Assembly (NCBI GenBank): GCA_011316305.1
Contig: SAUG01000047.1
Coordinates: forward strand, 1 to 64,000
Origin: Rusavskia elegans
Taxonomy: Eukaryota; Ascomycota; Lecanoromycetes; Teloschistales; Teloschistaceae
Reading direction: 5' to 3'
Length of the DNA: 64,000 nt
Part shown: in pieces, positions 1-12,041 of the stretch
Position numbering within the stretch: position 1 is the first letter of the stretch
How the letters are laid out: every line of letters begins with the position of its first letter
Position numbers and translations under genes: made by a program
Notes under the pieces: model-generated
What the model saw: the letters and a program-made list of their open reading frames with translations, nothing else
The model's database searches: none
What the model was told of the DNA's origin: nothing

Positions 1-234
1 GTGATCGGTTTCGCCAATGCAGCGCCAGCTCAGGAGCCTATCGTAGATTCCACGACTGTATGGTGTAATATGGCTGTTTTTCAAATCCAGAGCTTGCTTC
101 CCGAGTCGTCCGTTGCTGCATTCATTCGGAGTGATTTCCCAGTCGTATATAGTGTCTGCAATCATTCAGAACACAAATCGGGTGAGTCGAGCATATCGAC
201 TTCCTTTGGATTGAAAAGAATAGGGCCCGAAGCT
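1..234. other. Left edge, downstream of the HET gene
   Basis: This stretch lies beyond the stop codon of the minus-strand HET gene. I see no supported gene here. It is probably 3' UTR and intergenic DNA. Confidence 0.5.
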
Positions 235-2157
235 TTAGATCAATACAAACGTCTTTATGTTTTCCTCGGTCCATCCAAGCTCTTCATACGGTTCACCGCG
301 CATGCATCCGTCAACGAAACACTGAGCAACAAACCGGTAATGATTGGCACCGGCATCACATACCCTCCTCAAGACCGTAGGAGTCTTTGAGCCCTGCAAA
401 ATGCAGATCACATCGCCCTCCCTGACTGCTTCGTACGCGAGTCCGAAATTAAAGTCCTCGGATATGAAGAACTTCTTGTTGATCATGATTTTGACAATCT
501 TCTGTATCCACCGGTACGTGCTTAATTGGAGCTTGAGTGACGTGGTAGAGGGGGAATCGGTTTTTCGGAATGCTCTATCGAATTTCGGGCTGTTGTTTCT
601 GGCTTCTAGGATCAAAGATTCGTTATAATAGACGTCTAGTATGGCTTCGGGGTCGGTATAATTCAGATTGTCTGGCGTGTCGTCGGACCCGGCGCCTTCG
701 GCGAGTAAGGTCCTAAGTATCCTTGATTGCAATGTTAAGGAGGACACCGGGTAATTTCCATGGACAGGCGGCTGTATCTGCGAATGGACCCAAGCAGTAA
801 CATCTGCAAGATTAATCCAGTCGTGGAGTATTTGCGTAGGCTTGTGGTTATGAAAATCCCTGGGATGTATGGAGGAGACCGTGCTAAGAACATGACCACG
901 AACTGTGAGAGTCGTTAGATCAGTATGGGAAGACCTGGAGGTATGTTGTGAACCCCTAGAGGCATGGAACTCGGTACTGCCGACATTGTGGGTCATGAAA
1001 GGTGATGAGGGTATAGGCTTCGAAAAGTCTGGTACCCAAGATGGCAAATCCTCTTCTGATGATTCGGCACTTTTGATCGCAAGCTCTAGGACATCCAAAG
1101 AGCCGACACTGTAGATGCTTCGAACAGTTGCGTCGGTGTAGACGGATTTGATGGACTTGCCATAGGAGGGAGAAATCTGGGTTTCATCTGTTGAGTCTGC
1201 AAAGGCAAGAAACGCATATACCTTGTCGCGCGGGTTGGTGGCATCTAGGTTTCCCATGGCCTGCCATAATGTCGACAGCCATCGACTTTTCTTCGTCGAT
1301 GACAGTCCATTCCGTGATTCGAAGCGTGCCTCTCGAATGGCGAACATGGGCTTGTAACCCTTGGAGGAGTGCATGATGGATGCAGCTTCGCCAACCTCTT
1401 GGAAATCCAGATCGCAAACGCCGTCCAGCAGGTTGATGAAGATGTCCATATCCATCTCCAGGCTTCCGCAGAGGACGACGCCTCTCTGCGCGACGACCAC
1501 TTCCTGGTACACCCAAGCTCTGGTGAACCATGGCCGATTTAGAAGCCCTGCGAGTATTTTGCGTCTCCTCCGTCCAGAGTCATCGGTATCATCTTGAGCT
1601 CCGAAGCCAATCAAGTCCTTGAGAATCACTTGGTCTCCAAGGGTAGAATATTCACGTTCGACAGGCCTAAAATTCATACGCTCCGTGGCAACGACTATAT
1701 CTATTCGATCGGTGTCTTGAATATTCAGCTCGCCTAGCCATACGATGGTACGCTTTGCGCTCTGATAGATATGGGCCATGAGTTTGACCTGGGCATTCTT
1801 CTCGTCGAGGTTATGCTGGTCGATGCACAATTGATCGATCCATACCGTTCGAGGGGCAGTACTTTGCCGCAAGTGGAGTAATGCAGCGCACAAATGCTTC
1901 GTCACATGGAAGATATCTGTCTTGGGTTGAGATGGAGACGGCGATTGAGAGAGGAATGTACGTATTTGAATGGGCTGGTCCTGAGCTGTGGTACCCCATG
2001 TATAGGACAGTGCTTCATATTCTGGGGGATTGTCGAGCATCTCCCATGATAATTCACAAATAATCTCATTTGACTGAGTTGTAGGTGGGAGTATCCTGAG
2101 GAGTTTGAACTTGGGCGAAAAGGACACCTTCCCGGATTCTGAGGGTTTGGGAGACAT
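235..2157 (-). CDS. HET-domain (heterokaryon incompatibility) protein
   Basis: Single-exon gene of 640 aa with an ATG start at 2157. The HET domain fills the N-terminal third: the YEALSYTWG box is at residues 47-55, VWIDQLCIDQ at 105-114 and IVWLGE at 138-143, followed by the usual RPWFTRAWVYQE box near 210. The family mediates non-self recognition and programmed cell death after hyphal fusion in filamentous ascomycetes. The C-terminal half carries no domain I recognise, as is normal for these proteins, so the partner and specificity cannot be told. It is divergently transcribed from the ferric reductase gene with a 575-bp spacer. The domain call is secure. Whether it acts in incompatibility is unknown, because most HET-domain genes have no tested role. 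Confidence 0.9.
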   Translation of the reverse strand: MSPKPSESGKVSFSPKFKLLRILPPTTQSNEIICELSWEMLDNPPEYEALSYTWGTTAQDQPIQIRTFLSQSPSPSQPKTDIFHVTKHLCAALLHLRQSTAPRTVWIDQLCIDQHNLDEKNAQVKLMAHIYQSAKRTIVWLGELNIQDTDRIDIVVATERMNFRPVEREYSTLGDQVILKDLIGFGAQDDTDDSGRRRRKILAGLLNRPWFTRAWVYQEVVVAQRGVVLCGSLEMDMDIFINLLDGVCDLDFQEVGEAASIMHSSKGYKPMFAIREARFESRNGLSSTKKSRWLSTLWQAMGNLDATNPRDKVYAFLAFADSTDETQISPSYGKSIKSVYTDATVRSIYSVGSLDVLELAIKSAESSEEDLPSWVPDFSKPIPSSPFMTHNVGSTEFHASRGSQHTSRSSHTDLTTLTVRGHVLSTVSSIHPRDFHNHKPTQILHDWINLADVTAWVHSQIQPPVHGNYPVSSLTLQSRILRTLLAEGAGSDDTPDNLNYTDPEAILDVYYNESLILEARNNSPKFDRAFRKTDSPSTTSLKLQLSTYRWIQKIVKIMINKKFFISEDFNFGLAYEAVREGDVICILQGSKTPTVLRRVCDAGANHYRFVAQCFVDGCMRGEPYEELGWTEENIKTFVLI

Positions 2158-2732
2158 ATGTGATCACTGGGAAACGGAAAGCCTCCTTAGATTATACGAG
2201 TTGCTAATGGCAGTACTAAGACAGAGATAGAACAAATAGTGACGACGATCAAGGTGGGAATGGTGCTTACATGAGATAGAGATACTGCTTCTGCGACATG
2301 GAGGAGAATGAGCCTATCGGAGAAGTAAAGTACCGATCGACATGGAGACAGTGCGAAGAGATTACGAAATGATCAATATGTTCAGCTGTGGGCCGAATGA
2401 GGCTGTCGGTTTGAAGTTGACGAGAGTAAAACTTCGTTATAGCAGGAGCGTGCTGACATCAGCAAATATGCTTATAACAGGGAGCTGGGGGTACATATCT
2501 GCACCGTTCATGGATGGACCAGGGCCGAATATCGTTACAACCAAAAGTCACGTTTCGCTGCACCCTAAAAAGATTGGGTACATGGATCGGAATCTTCCAA
2601 CTTGTCTTGGACAAAGAACCGAATAGACATCTTCATGGAAATTGTGAGTAAAGATAGAAGCTTGGTTCGACTGTAAGTCTGAACAGTGTCCTTTACGTGA
2701 CCTCGACATACAATACAATTATATCCACCCGG
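2158..2732. promoter_or_regulatory. Divergent intergenic region, HET / ferric reductase
   Basis: This 575-bp spacer lies between two start codons and must hold both promoters. I recognise no further gene or specific operator. Open frames here are short and start at non-ATG codons or lack any similarity. Confidence 0.4.
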
Positions 2733-4657
2733 ATGCCGCTCTCCTATGGCTTCATAAGCCTCGATGAGACTCAGCTGCAACGGCGACGGCATCTTCTAGA
2801 TTTCTACGGTCAAGCTGCTCAGTTGTCTGCATTGCTTGCCCTTCTTGCCTACCAGTTCCTCTTCGTCATTCGATTACTCCTTCCTAAGCTCCGTCCATCT
2901 CCCCATAAGCACAGAAAAGAGCATGCTAGCCCGATCGTATCACATTTCCAAGCGCAATCACTAGACACCAGACGAGACTGTATCTCAATATGGCGGCGCT
3001 TCATATGGTTCCTTGGTCAAGACGTTTCTTGGGGGGCCACCAGGGCTAAAGATTCTACCAGCTGGGGTACGTGGAGAGTGATTCTGATAGCAAGCATCTG
3101 GACCATCTGGTTGTCCGTTCTGGCCGTCAAAAATACTGGTGATGGTATGTTGACCTTCTGTTTTCTCCTTCTCCTGTCTTTCCATAATTTCCCTGTTGCA
3201 TTCAGATCCCATTGAAGTCCAGATCAATGATCTCAGTTGACATTTCTGTAGACTACCTCCACCTCACCAAACGCTTCGGCATCATCGCCGCCTCCCAACT
3301 TCCTCTCCACTACATGCTCGCCCTCAAATCATCCTGGTCCCCAATCTCCTACCTAACCCGTCTCTCCCACGAAGAACTCAACCCCTACCACCGAGCCCTC
3401 GGCCGCATCATCCTCCTCTTCCTCTCCCTCCACGCCTCCTTCTACCTAAACTTCTTTATCCAGAAATCCCTCCTCACCAAACGCATCCGCGATCCCGACG
3501 TCATCCTCGGTCTCCTCGCCATCACCAGCTTCCTGACCCTCGGCACCACCGCTCTTGCCTGGGTCCGCAAAAGAAACTATTTCCTCTTCTTCCTCATCCA
3601 CGTAACCACCTCCATCCTCATCCTCCCAATCCTCTATTTCCATGTCTCCCATCTGCGAGTCTACATCCTTGAATCAGCAATCATCTACACAATCCTAATC
3701 GCCCAACGCAACACCTCGGTCAAAAACATCCCCAACGCAAAACTCACACACCTCGGCAACAACCTCCTCTCCATCACCATCCCCGTCACCCCATCATCTC
3801 TCTTCAACAACAAGAAATTCCACCCAGGCCAACATATCTACCTCTCACTCCCCTCCCAAAACCGCCTCCGCCTAAACCCCTTCACCATCGCCAACCTCCC
3901 CCAAAAAGACACCCACATCCGCCTCGTCCTCCGCGCTCTGAACGGCACAACCCGTGTCCTCTCCGACACTCTTGCTTCTTCGAGAACAACACCAACAAAA
4001 ACAAAAAACATCCCCCTCAAAATCGAAGGCCCCTACGGCTCCGCCGCCAACTTCCCAGATCTCGCCACATACGACCGAATCCTGCTCGTCGCAGGTGGTG
4101 TAGGCGCTACGTTCACAATGCCCATATATCGGGATCTAATCGAGCGGGGCATCAACAAGAACAAAGGCAAAGTGAGATTCGTATGGGCGGTGAAGAGTAT
4201 GGAGGATGCGGCGTGGGCTTTTCCGTATCTGGACGACAAAGGAACGGAGGGGATCAAATTATACGTATCTAGTAGCAGTAGCGACGGGACGAAACTACCA
4301 CCAGGTGCGCGGGAGAAGGAGGAGGATGAGGGTATTGAGTTGCAAGAGCGAGAGGGGCTTTTGAGCGATGGTGTCGTTTCCGGGATCTCTCCTTCGTCAT
4401 CATCAGAATCATCATCATCATCATCAACACCCTCAACCCTCCCTCCAAATCTCACCATCATGCCCGGCCGCCCAAACATCCACGCCATCATCAACGAAAT
4501 TTTCTCCACCCACCCAGACGACCCCCATGCACCGACCAAATTCGCAATCCTAGTCTGTGGTCCAGCGGGCATGGGGGCGGCATTGAGACGGGAAGTCGGT
4601 GTATGGGTTGGTAGGGGGAGAGAGGTATGGTGGCATAATGAGGAGTTTGGATGGTAG
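2733..4657 (+). CDS. Ferric reductase-type transmembrane oxidoreductase (FRE family)
   Basis: Two exons, 2733-3144 and 3252-4657, give 605 aa. The 107-nt intron (GTATGT donor, TAG acceptor) restores the family motif DDYLHLTKRFG across the junction, while the nearer AG at 3205 would lead to a stop. The ferric-reductase membrane domain shows two His-X13-His pairs, H184/H198 and H254/H268, which ligate two hemes. It is followed by the FAD-binding region (HPGQHIYL, then NPFTIANLP), an NAD(P)-binding loop (VAGGVGATFTMP) and the terminal CGP at 573-575. The enzyme passes electrons from cytosolic NADPH across the membrane, usually to ferric or cupric chelates. A Ser- and Glu-rich, low-complexity stretch of about 45 residues (roughly 485-530) interrupts the NAD domain. 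The start at 2733 is the first in-frame ATG. The metal substrate is not shown by sequence. Confidence 0.9.
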
Positions 4658-5235
4658 ACATCGGGATCGATGGTGTAATGTATGTATTTCAGCAACTTGG
4701 AGACAATCGATGTGATTTACGTATCGTCGATATTATACTCATTCATACTCATCCCTCATGAAAATCACAAATATCATGTGCAGCTCTCATTTCTTTGCTT
4801 TCCTATTTCCTCATCTCAAGCCCTCATAAGAGGTGAATGATATACATCGAAGCCACCTCACCGGGATCCCGCATCATGCCATCCCGTCCTTAAGTCCCCC
4901 TCCAATAACAAAAAGACCGACCACCCGCCCGCCTTTTTCATCGGTATCTCATATAAACCCAGTAAGCACACAACTCAGCCATCCAACTCGTTTTTGGAAA
5001 GCCCAGCCAGTATGCAAAAGCCAATTCGGCTTTCCCTGTTCCCTTATCGGAAAAGCAAAACAAGACCCATGGTATCATTAATATCGCAACAAAACCCCCT
5101 AGCCCTCGAAGCAGCAGCAAATGAAATGGAAACATTTTTCATCGTCACACACATACACCGACGGATACCCGATGGACTGGCGGGATCTGCCAGTCGAGGT
5201 ATCGGGGACCGTTCCCTCGACCTGAAGAGATGCAA
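4658..5235. other. Convergent intergenic region
   Basis: This 578-bp spacer lies between the stop codons of the ferric reductase and the Hos4-like gene. It should hold both 3' UTRs and terminators. I see no gene. Confidence 0.4.
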
Positions 5236-8200
5236 TCACCTGAACCCATTGACCAACCCCCCATTGGTCGAAGTCACACCGTTCTCGCCCGCCTTGCCCC
5301 ACGGATCATCATGTAACACCATAGCTCTCGTCCTCAGCTTAATACCCACAAGGTGTGGATGCCGTGGTACGATATCCATGAATTCACTCAATTTAATCCA
5401 GAACAAGCTTTTCAGGTCTTGGAATTTGGGATAGGTCTCTTGGTCCAATCGCAGGGCGTCGTGCCAGGTGAACGTGAGCGGATTGATATCGGCTTGGGAC
5501 ATTTGGTTGCGGACTTGGCGCCAGAGTGACTGTCGTTGGGGTTTACTGACTTCTTTGCGCTCCCAGGCTGTGTCTGCGAGGGTGTTGTCAGCAGATGCAG
5601 TCAGCGAGCTCACAGGTTGAGTAAATCGAATTGTCGAGCGTCGAGGCGGGTAGGGTCTGCTTACATTGAGAAAGATCCAAGTCCCTGATGGCGAGGATTG
5701 GCGCTGCTTGCACGTTCGCAATCCATCGCTCATCAGCCACATTCTCATCACAGCCTGGATCAATTTCCCCCGTGGTGACAGTATACAATGGAAGCCACTT
5801 TCTGATTTCTTGAGGCTGTCTGGCTTTTTCGGGGCTTAATTCCGCTGCTCGGCGTAAGCTGTTCGGCAAGGCGTCTCTCTGCCTTTGTTGTTCCTGTTCC
5901 TGTAGTCGGATTCGGCGTCGTTGCTCACGTTCCTCGAGCTCGGCATTTCGCCGTTCTTGCTCCTCTTGTCTTAGGCGCTCTTGCTCGGCTCGTCTTTTGG
6001 CTACCTCTTCTTCACGGCGTTTCGTGGCTGCTCGAATCTCTTCTTCCTCCTGCTCCCTTCGGGCCCGCTGTTCGGCCTGATCCATCTGCCGCTGTCGTTC
6101 CATTTGTGCTTCTTCTTGTTCCCGTGCAATCCGTTGCTCTTCTTCTCGAGCAAGCTGAGCTTGCTTTTGCCGCTCCAATTCCGCCGCTCGTCGATCCTCG
6201 GCCGCTTTGTCAGGTTTGGCCTGCCGTTGGGATCCTTGGTCGGGCCCGCTCAGCACGGGCGTACCTTCTCGAACTTGCTCATGAACCACATCGTGTTGAG
6301 CATTTTGTTGCAGCGCCGTTTCGATGCCGGACATGGGCGATGGGACCTCGCTTTGCGTGATGACCTCAGTAGGCGACTTGGTTATAGGAGATGCAGAGGA
6401 GACACCCATGTTCGCAACAGGCGCTTTGCTCGGAGGCTCGCTTGGCGATTGGACAGGCTCTGGACTGGCAATCATATTGGCTACCATGGCTGGACCAGTC
6501 CTGACAAAAGTGTCACTATGCTGAGGGTCTTGCATTACAGCGTTGCCTTTCGAGTCTACCCTCCTTTTCTTTTTCTTCTCTGCTGCACCAGTAGCCTCTT
6601 CATCACCAGCGCCTCGAAGCTGGGGGCTCGTGCTGTGCCGAGGTCGTTTCTTGCCAGGCTCGGCCCTGGAAGAATGCACATCCTTGCTTGGATCTTTCCG
6701 GACCTTTGGTATTGGGATAGGAGTCTCGCTCGCCTCTCGCTTCTTCCTTCCCGCACCTGACGTTTCAAAATCACCCGACTGACGCCGTTGCTGCTCATGG
6801 GTTGTGGTTTTAGGACCATGGCTAGCCCTTCGCTTGATGTCTTGGTTTGATTTCAGATCATTTCTTGACAATAGTTTCCTCCTTGGCTTTGTTGAGTCGG
6901 ACTTCGAGGAGAGGACTCCTGCATCGCTGACAGACCTCGCGGCCTTAGGCTTGGGCTCAGGTCGACCATTCGCGTCTGAATCCCTGTCGGACAATATAGC
7001 AGAATCTTTGACCTCCTCTGGTATTGTCAGGTGCTTGTTGGAAGGTGTTTTGAGCGAGTGTTCCCGTTTAATCTCTGGTTCCGGTGCAGTTCTAACGCTA
7101 GCTAAAGATAATTGTCGTTTATTGGACGATGAAGGGGACGTTGGTAAATCGGAAGTGGACCGGCGTCCCTCTGGTTTCTTTGTACGCACCTTACGCGGCG
7201 AACTATGATTTGACCTTCGTCCACCATTAATCTTGAAATCATCGTAAGCCTCTTTCAGAATTGCGTATTCTGCTTCCCAGTTGGAGCCTTGCCTCTCCTT
7301 AGCAAGCTCATGGTATGTGAGACCTTTGAAGATACGGCGGGTCGGATTAAACCCCCGCTGACTCACAAGCAGCTTGATAACTGGGATATGACCACGACCA
7401 ATGGATGCAAGCATCGGGGTGTTACGGCCCGGCGCGAAGTCGCTGGATTCGACAGGATCTGGATCATGTTCAAGCTGACCGATTGCAAAAAGAATTTCCA
7501 GCACCACATCATGACCACCTCTTGCTGCTACTATCACAGCATCAGTCCCAACCTCTGGACGCATCTTTAGGATGTAGTCGACAACCGACAAGTCGCCCTT
7601 GCCGCATGCTTCGCGTAGTTTTGCTGGTGTTGGGTTCACCCAAAGAAGGCTATCTTGTGTGTGCTGGCTTCTTGCTGTCCTCCGGCGCGCACCTAGACCC
7701 ATGGGAGGTGGACTTCTGCCGGTGTGGCCATCCGTGGGACTCGCAGCGGAAGCTCCGTGAGAGGACTGATCGTTGTCTCGATTGTGTACGCTATGATCCT
7801 CTGAAGGTCTTCTCGGCGTGTTGCTTTCCTTAGCTGCGACAAGTGCAGCCCGGATCTCATCGTAGTCGTCGTTGTCAGTTTTTACCAGGTCAAGCGGTTC
7901 TTCGCCTTTGGCGTTGCTTTGGCGTGGATCTAGACCTGCATTTAGTAATAGTTGCACGACCTCGAGGTGTCCATTCTCCACAGCATCGATGAGAGGTGTC
8001 TCCATGTCGATATTCTTGCAATTGGTGTCGCATCCGGCATCTAGCAGCAACTGAACAACATCAGCGAGGCCCTCCAGACTTGCGATCTGTAATGGCGTAT
8101 TTCCAGCATTGTCCGGGATATCAATGTCCTGTGGCCGCTCCTTTAGCCACTTCTTCGCCTCGTTGATGTCCATTGCACAGGCGCGAGCGAGCAGCGTCCT

Positions 8201-9172
8201 CCCATTTCTGTCGCGGTTCTTCTTGTACGACAGTTTGGCGGGTGACATGACGCTGAGGTCAGCCGATGCAACTTTCTGCAGATGTCGATGGCTGTGGATT
8301 GAACTGCTGTCATCAGAATCTCCATGGGCATCTTCTGAAGTTTTGTGTTGACGGTTTACCACTAGTGGTGGAGGTATCTTCTTCCGTTTATGCTTTTCTG
8401 ATAGATCCGCTGATTGCGTTGACAGTGCTCGCTTGCGCTGCCGTGGAGGAGACTCGGAGCGGTGACGGCCGATTTCATGATGACTCGCATTTCGGGTGCC
8501 CCGTCGCTCTTTCCGGTTTGCAGCAACAGAATTGGGATCGCTCTTTCCTCTCTTCTCTCTCTTCTTTCGGTCCTGATCGTCCGTGACGCGAGCTAATTTC
8601 CGCTTCCGTGATGGGATGTGTTGTTGTTTGACACCTTCATCCATTGCAGGGCTGGAACGACTGCGGTCGGACAATGAATCGGAGCGCTGAGACGAATGAG
8701 CTCGAGCTCCTGGTGAGGAGACTGTAGAGCTCAGATTGCTCGAAGGTGGGTTGTCCTTGATAATCTTGTCCTGCGAGGTCCGTTTACGCTTGAGTGAAGG
8801 CCTGTCGGTGCCATTGTCGTTTCTTCTGTCATTGTCGTAGACCATGTGGAAGCCATTGGTCCTTGGGTGATGGGCAGCGTCACGATCAGTCTTGTCCTCG
8901 TTCTTGATCGGTTTCCCTGTTGATCGGTGAGAGGGTTCTTGCTTGCCATCCAGAACGACCGTTTCTGCCTCTGAGTCACTTCTATCGCCGGCATTCGTAC
9001 CGTTGCTTTCAACAGCGGCTTTGTTGGACTCAGCGACTGGGATTTTCGCCGACGGGACGGTCGTGGTCAAAGCAGTGGTGTCTACATGTTGCATAATTGG
9101 GTCATGAATGGCATCTGAAGGCTGGCCATTGGCCTCATGAAGCTTAGGATCGGCCACAGGGTCATGGTTCAT
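5236..9172 (-). CDS. Ankyrin-repeat nuclear protein, Hos4-like (Set3 histone deacetylase complex)
   Basis: Exons 5665-9172 and 5236-5573 (minus) give 1281 aa. The 91-nt intron has a GTAAGC donor and a CAG acceptor, and the junction reads LSQYTAWERKEVS. The first 320 residues are basic, Ser-rich and disordered. Ankyrin repeats occupy about 325-440 (DNAGNTPLQIASLEG, then TPLIDAVENGHLEVVQLLL), with a second ankyrin-like stretch at about 515-640. A long Glu/Arg/Gln coiled coil covers about 984-1100. The conserved C-terminal segment (DERWIANVQAAPILAI to the end) is typical of fungal Hos4-type proteins. In yeast Hos4 is a subunit of the Set3 histone deacetylase complex, which represses transcription. 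Assignment rests on repeat layout and C-terminal motifs that I recognise, not on a search, so a related ankyrin regulator is possible. Confidence 0.8.
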
Positions 9173-9752
9173 TACGGTCTTGGTGGGTGATGCGCTCGTG
9201 TGGGATTCATCGTGGGCCGTAGTGAAGGGCTTCTGCTGCCTTGATGTGCTTGGTGCAGAGAAGAGAGTCAGAGGCCTCCCTTGTCCGCGTGTGAAGTTGT
9301 CGCAACTATTGGGGTGTCCCGATGGAGCCTTTGAGCGGTCTGGTGTTCAGTGGGGCAAGATTGAAGGCGGCTTTGGTGGTGGTGAGTGGTGGTGAAGATG
9401 GGTGAGTCGACTGAAGCAACGGTGTACGGTCGCATGTTTTAGAGATTGCCAGGAAGCCCCCAAACCGCTGATTGGCCCCCTCAGATGTCTGCTTGCCGTC
9501 TGCAATTCCGCCCTCACCGCCCTTTTTTAGACCAGCATTTCTTCTCTTTTTCCCCTCAAGTGTGTGGATCCACCTCCCCCCCTTTCCAGTCCTCCCATCA
9601 TTCAGTCCTTCCAGTCGCTGCATGGTCATCACACGAGCTCAGTCCTCCCAGACCTACTTGTCGCTGCAACATTCCTCCAGTCTTGCCAAGTGTGCGCAGG
9701 ACCGAAGCATCATACCAAACAATGCTACTCTGGGGAAGCGCGATCTGCCACA
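9173..9752. promoter_or_regulatory. Divergent intergenic region, Hos4-like / DFG10
   Basis: This 580-bp spacer between two start codons contains pyrimidine-rich tracts around 9520-9600, common in fungal core promoters. No gene is supported. Confidence 0.4.
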
Positions 9753-10840
9753 ATGACACCTTTGGTCCCTGATCTCGGTTCCTTGGACATCCGACAGATC
9801 ATCCAGGTTTCATTTCTCTTGGCTGCTTCCACGGTAGAGCCTCAGTCAATCCGACCCACGGTTCCACTGATTTCATTTGTTTCCTTCAGATCCTCTTGTT
9901 CAGCAGTCTCCCATCCCTCAAGACCCGATTCGTGACATACGGCTCCCGTGCCACCTCCGTCAATACCGGAGGACCCAAGGCAACTCGTCCTGAACATCAG
10001 TTGTCAACATCGCGGGCACAGTCAAGCTGGCCCGATGCGGCTCTTGACTTTGTGACCAACCTACAAGTGCCTCATGGATGGTTCCTGCACTTCTATGTCG
10101 TCTCGGTCGTATGCTCCTTGTTTTGGGGCATACAGATGCTTTCCAGGAGTTCGTTGCTCGTGGCCGTATGCGAGAACGCCGGAGCCGGAAGAACTTTGTC
10201 CATGAACCAGCTTGCTCTGATGTGGTCACTGATGGCTGTCCAAGGTCTGAGAAGGCTCGCAGAATCCATCCTGTTAGGAAAGGCTTCAGCCTCGAAGATG
10301 TGGTTTGTTCATTGGATATTGGGGATTCTGTTTTATGTAACAATGAGCATTGCAGTCTGGATTGAGGGAGCAGGTAAGCTTTCAAGGCCGTTGGACTCAT
10401 GTGAGTCTACCCCAAATTCACTCTAACTTGAGCAAATAACAGAAACGTTGCTGCACTCACAATCGCCGTTGAGAAACATCACGATTACGGCGCCTTCGAT
10501 CCGAACAATAATCGGTCTGCCTCTGTTCCTCCTTGCATCTGGCATCCAAAACGATTGTCATACATACTTAGTTTCGCTTCCCAAGTACACACTACCGGAC
10601 CATCCGATTTTCCATACTGTGGTCTGCCCGCATTACACGGCTGAATGCGTCATCTATCTGTCACTGGCGGTTTTGGGAGCCCCGGATGGAGCATGGATCA
10701 ATCGGACCGTATTCACTGCTCTCGTCTTCGTGACGTGCAACCTTGCAGTCACAGCTTCCACCACGAAAGAATGGTACATAGCGAAGTTTGGGAGGGAGAA
10801 AGTAGGATACAGATCGAGAATGATACCGTTCGTTTTCTAG
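9753..10840 (+). CDS. dfg10: Polyprenol reductase (DFG10 / SRD5A3 family)
   Basis: Exons 9753-9833, 9890-10373 and 10443-10840 give 320 aa. Intron 1 (56 nt, GTAGAG donor) joins two halves of a hydrophobic helix. Intron 2 (69 nt, GTAAGC donor) rejoins IEGA to ETLL. The protein has several membrane spans and ends in the steroid-5-alpha-reductase-type C terminus, with EWYIAKFGREK followed by RSRMIPFVF at the very end. DFG10/SRD5A3 reduces the alpha-isoprene unit of polyprenol to make dolichol for N-glycosylation in the endoplasmic reticulum. The gene converges on ALKBH6 with only 120 bp between stop codons. A weaker alternative donor at 9807 would remove the N-terminal helix and is less likely. 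Confidence 0.88.
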
Positions 10841-10960
10841 AAAAGAACCAAATCGAATCAAAACCTCACCCTCCCCATATATTCTCGTCTCTCAATGAAT
10901 GCTTGAAAAGCTATCACTTGGGTATCACTGCCACTCTAAGACCCCACTCAAACCTCCCTC

Positions 10961-11822
10961 CTACCTCTTCCCCCCAGACGACAAAAACCCCAACCCCTTC
11001 CCCAGACTCTTCACCCTCACCACATCCCTAAACGTCAAACTCACCCTCGTCCCCCTCCTCCACCTCCCCCCTCCCCCTTCAAACCTCCCTCTCCACTCCT
11101 CACCCACCATCCCCCAATTCACAACCCCGCCCTCCCCATCCCGCAACTCCTCATCAACCTCCACCTCCGCAATCCCATGCAAATGCTCCGTATACATTTC
11201 CCCCGCGCTAATCAGCAAACTGCCCGGCTCCTGAAGTATACGATACGCAGGCCTTTTATCTAGCGCCGCTCCGGGCGCCGGTTTGCGGTAAATATCTAGT
11301 ACGATTGGTGCGCTGAGGGATATGGTGGCTACGGTGGGGTGGTAGGCGGCGCCGTCTTCGTGCGGGTGGATGCCTTGGCCGGGTTTGTATTCGTTGATGA
11401 GGCAGTGGTTTGGGGCGCGGTGGGGGGAGTCGTGGAAGATGTTGGTGTTGTTGCTGTTATTGTTATTGGTGTGGTCGTTAGGTGGGGAGGTCGTGAGGGG
11501 GGTTGAGAGAAGACGGGGGATGATGGGTTCTTGTAGCCATTGTGGGAGGGGAGCGGCGAGGAGGGTATTGGATTGTGTTAAAGGGGAAGGGTGGGCTTGG
11601 AGTCGGCGGTGGGTGAGGTGGCGCCAGGTGGGGAGGGGGACGGAGTTGATCTTTTGGGTGGGTTTAGTTTGAGTTTGTTTGGTGAGGAAAGGGGGAGGAT
11701 ACTTTTTGAAGAAGTTGGGCTTGCTCGGCGGGAGAGAGGAAGTTGGGGATGTAGTAGGTTGATGGTGGAGCGGAGGGGACTAGGGACTCAGCAAGGGATG
11801 CTGGAAAACGGGTTTCTGCCAT
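10961..11822 (-). CDS. alkbh6: Alpha-ketoglutarate-dependent dioxygenase ALKBH6
   Basis: Exons 11703-11822 and 10961-11650 (minus) give 269 aa. The 52-nt intron (GTATCC donor, AAG acceptor) is in phase 0 and joins AQLLQK to INSVPLPTWRHL. The N terminus has the FLSPAEQAQLL helix. The iron-binding HxD is H137-E-D139 in the segment GIHPHEDGAAYHP. The second iron His is H198 in EHLHGI. The 2-oxoglutarate-binding Arg pair is R242 and R248 in RVSLTFR. An Asn-rich insertion (about residues 98-110) precedes the catalytic core, and the C-terminal half is Gly/Glu/Arg-rich. ALKBH6 is a conserved AlkB homologue; related proteins are implicated in alkylation-damage tolerance, but the substrate is unsettled. 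It is divergent from the nucleoside hydrolase gene (219 bp). Confidence 0.88.
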
Positions 11823-12041
11823 CGAGGTATTCCTAACGAGACTGAAGATGACATGATGCGGACGTGGAATAATGTCAAAGGTAAATCATCGACTGGCACA
11901 AGACTAGGGAGCATAGAATCGGTCAGTGTTGAACTGAGATCAAGCCCCACATTCTCACTGACGACAGCTCATCATCTTCAAGCTGTATTTTGTCAAGCTT
12001 CACGTGTCTAGAGGGATCTCAGGGATATCAGATTACCCTAG

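Noticed and set aside
1..390. Open frame of 129 codons on the + strand at the left edge
   Set aside because: It overlaps the end of the HET gene in antisense, starts at GTG and resembles no protein.
5981..6760. Long + strand open frame opposite the Hos4-like gene
   Set aside because: Antisense shadow of the Glu/Arg/Gln-rich coiled coil, with repetitive Leu/Phe/Ser-rich composition.
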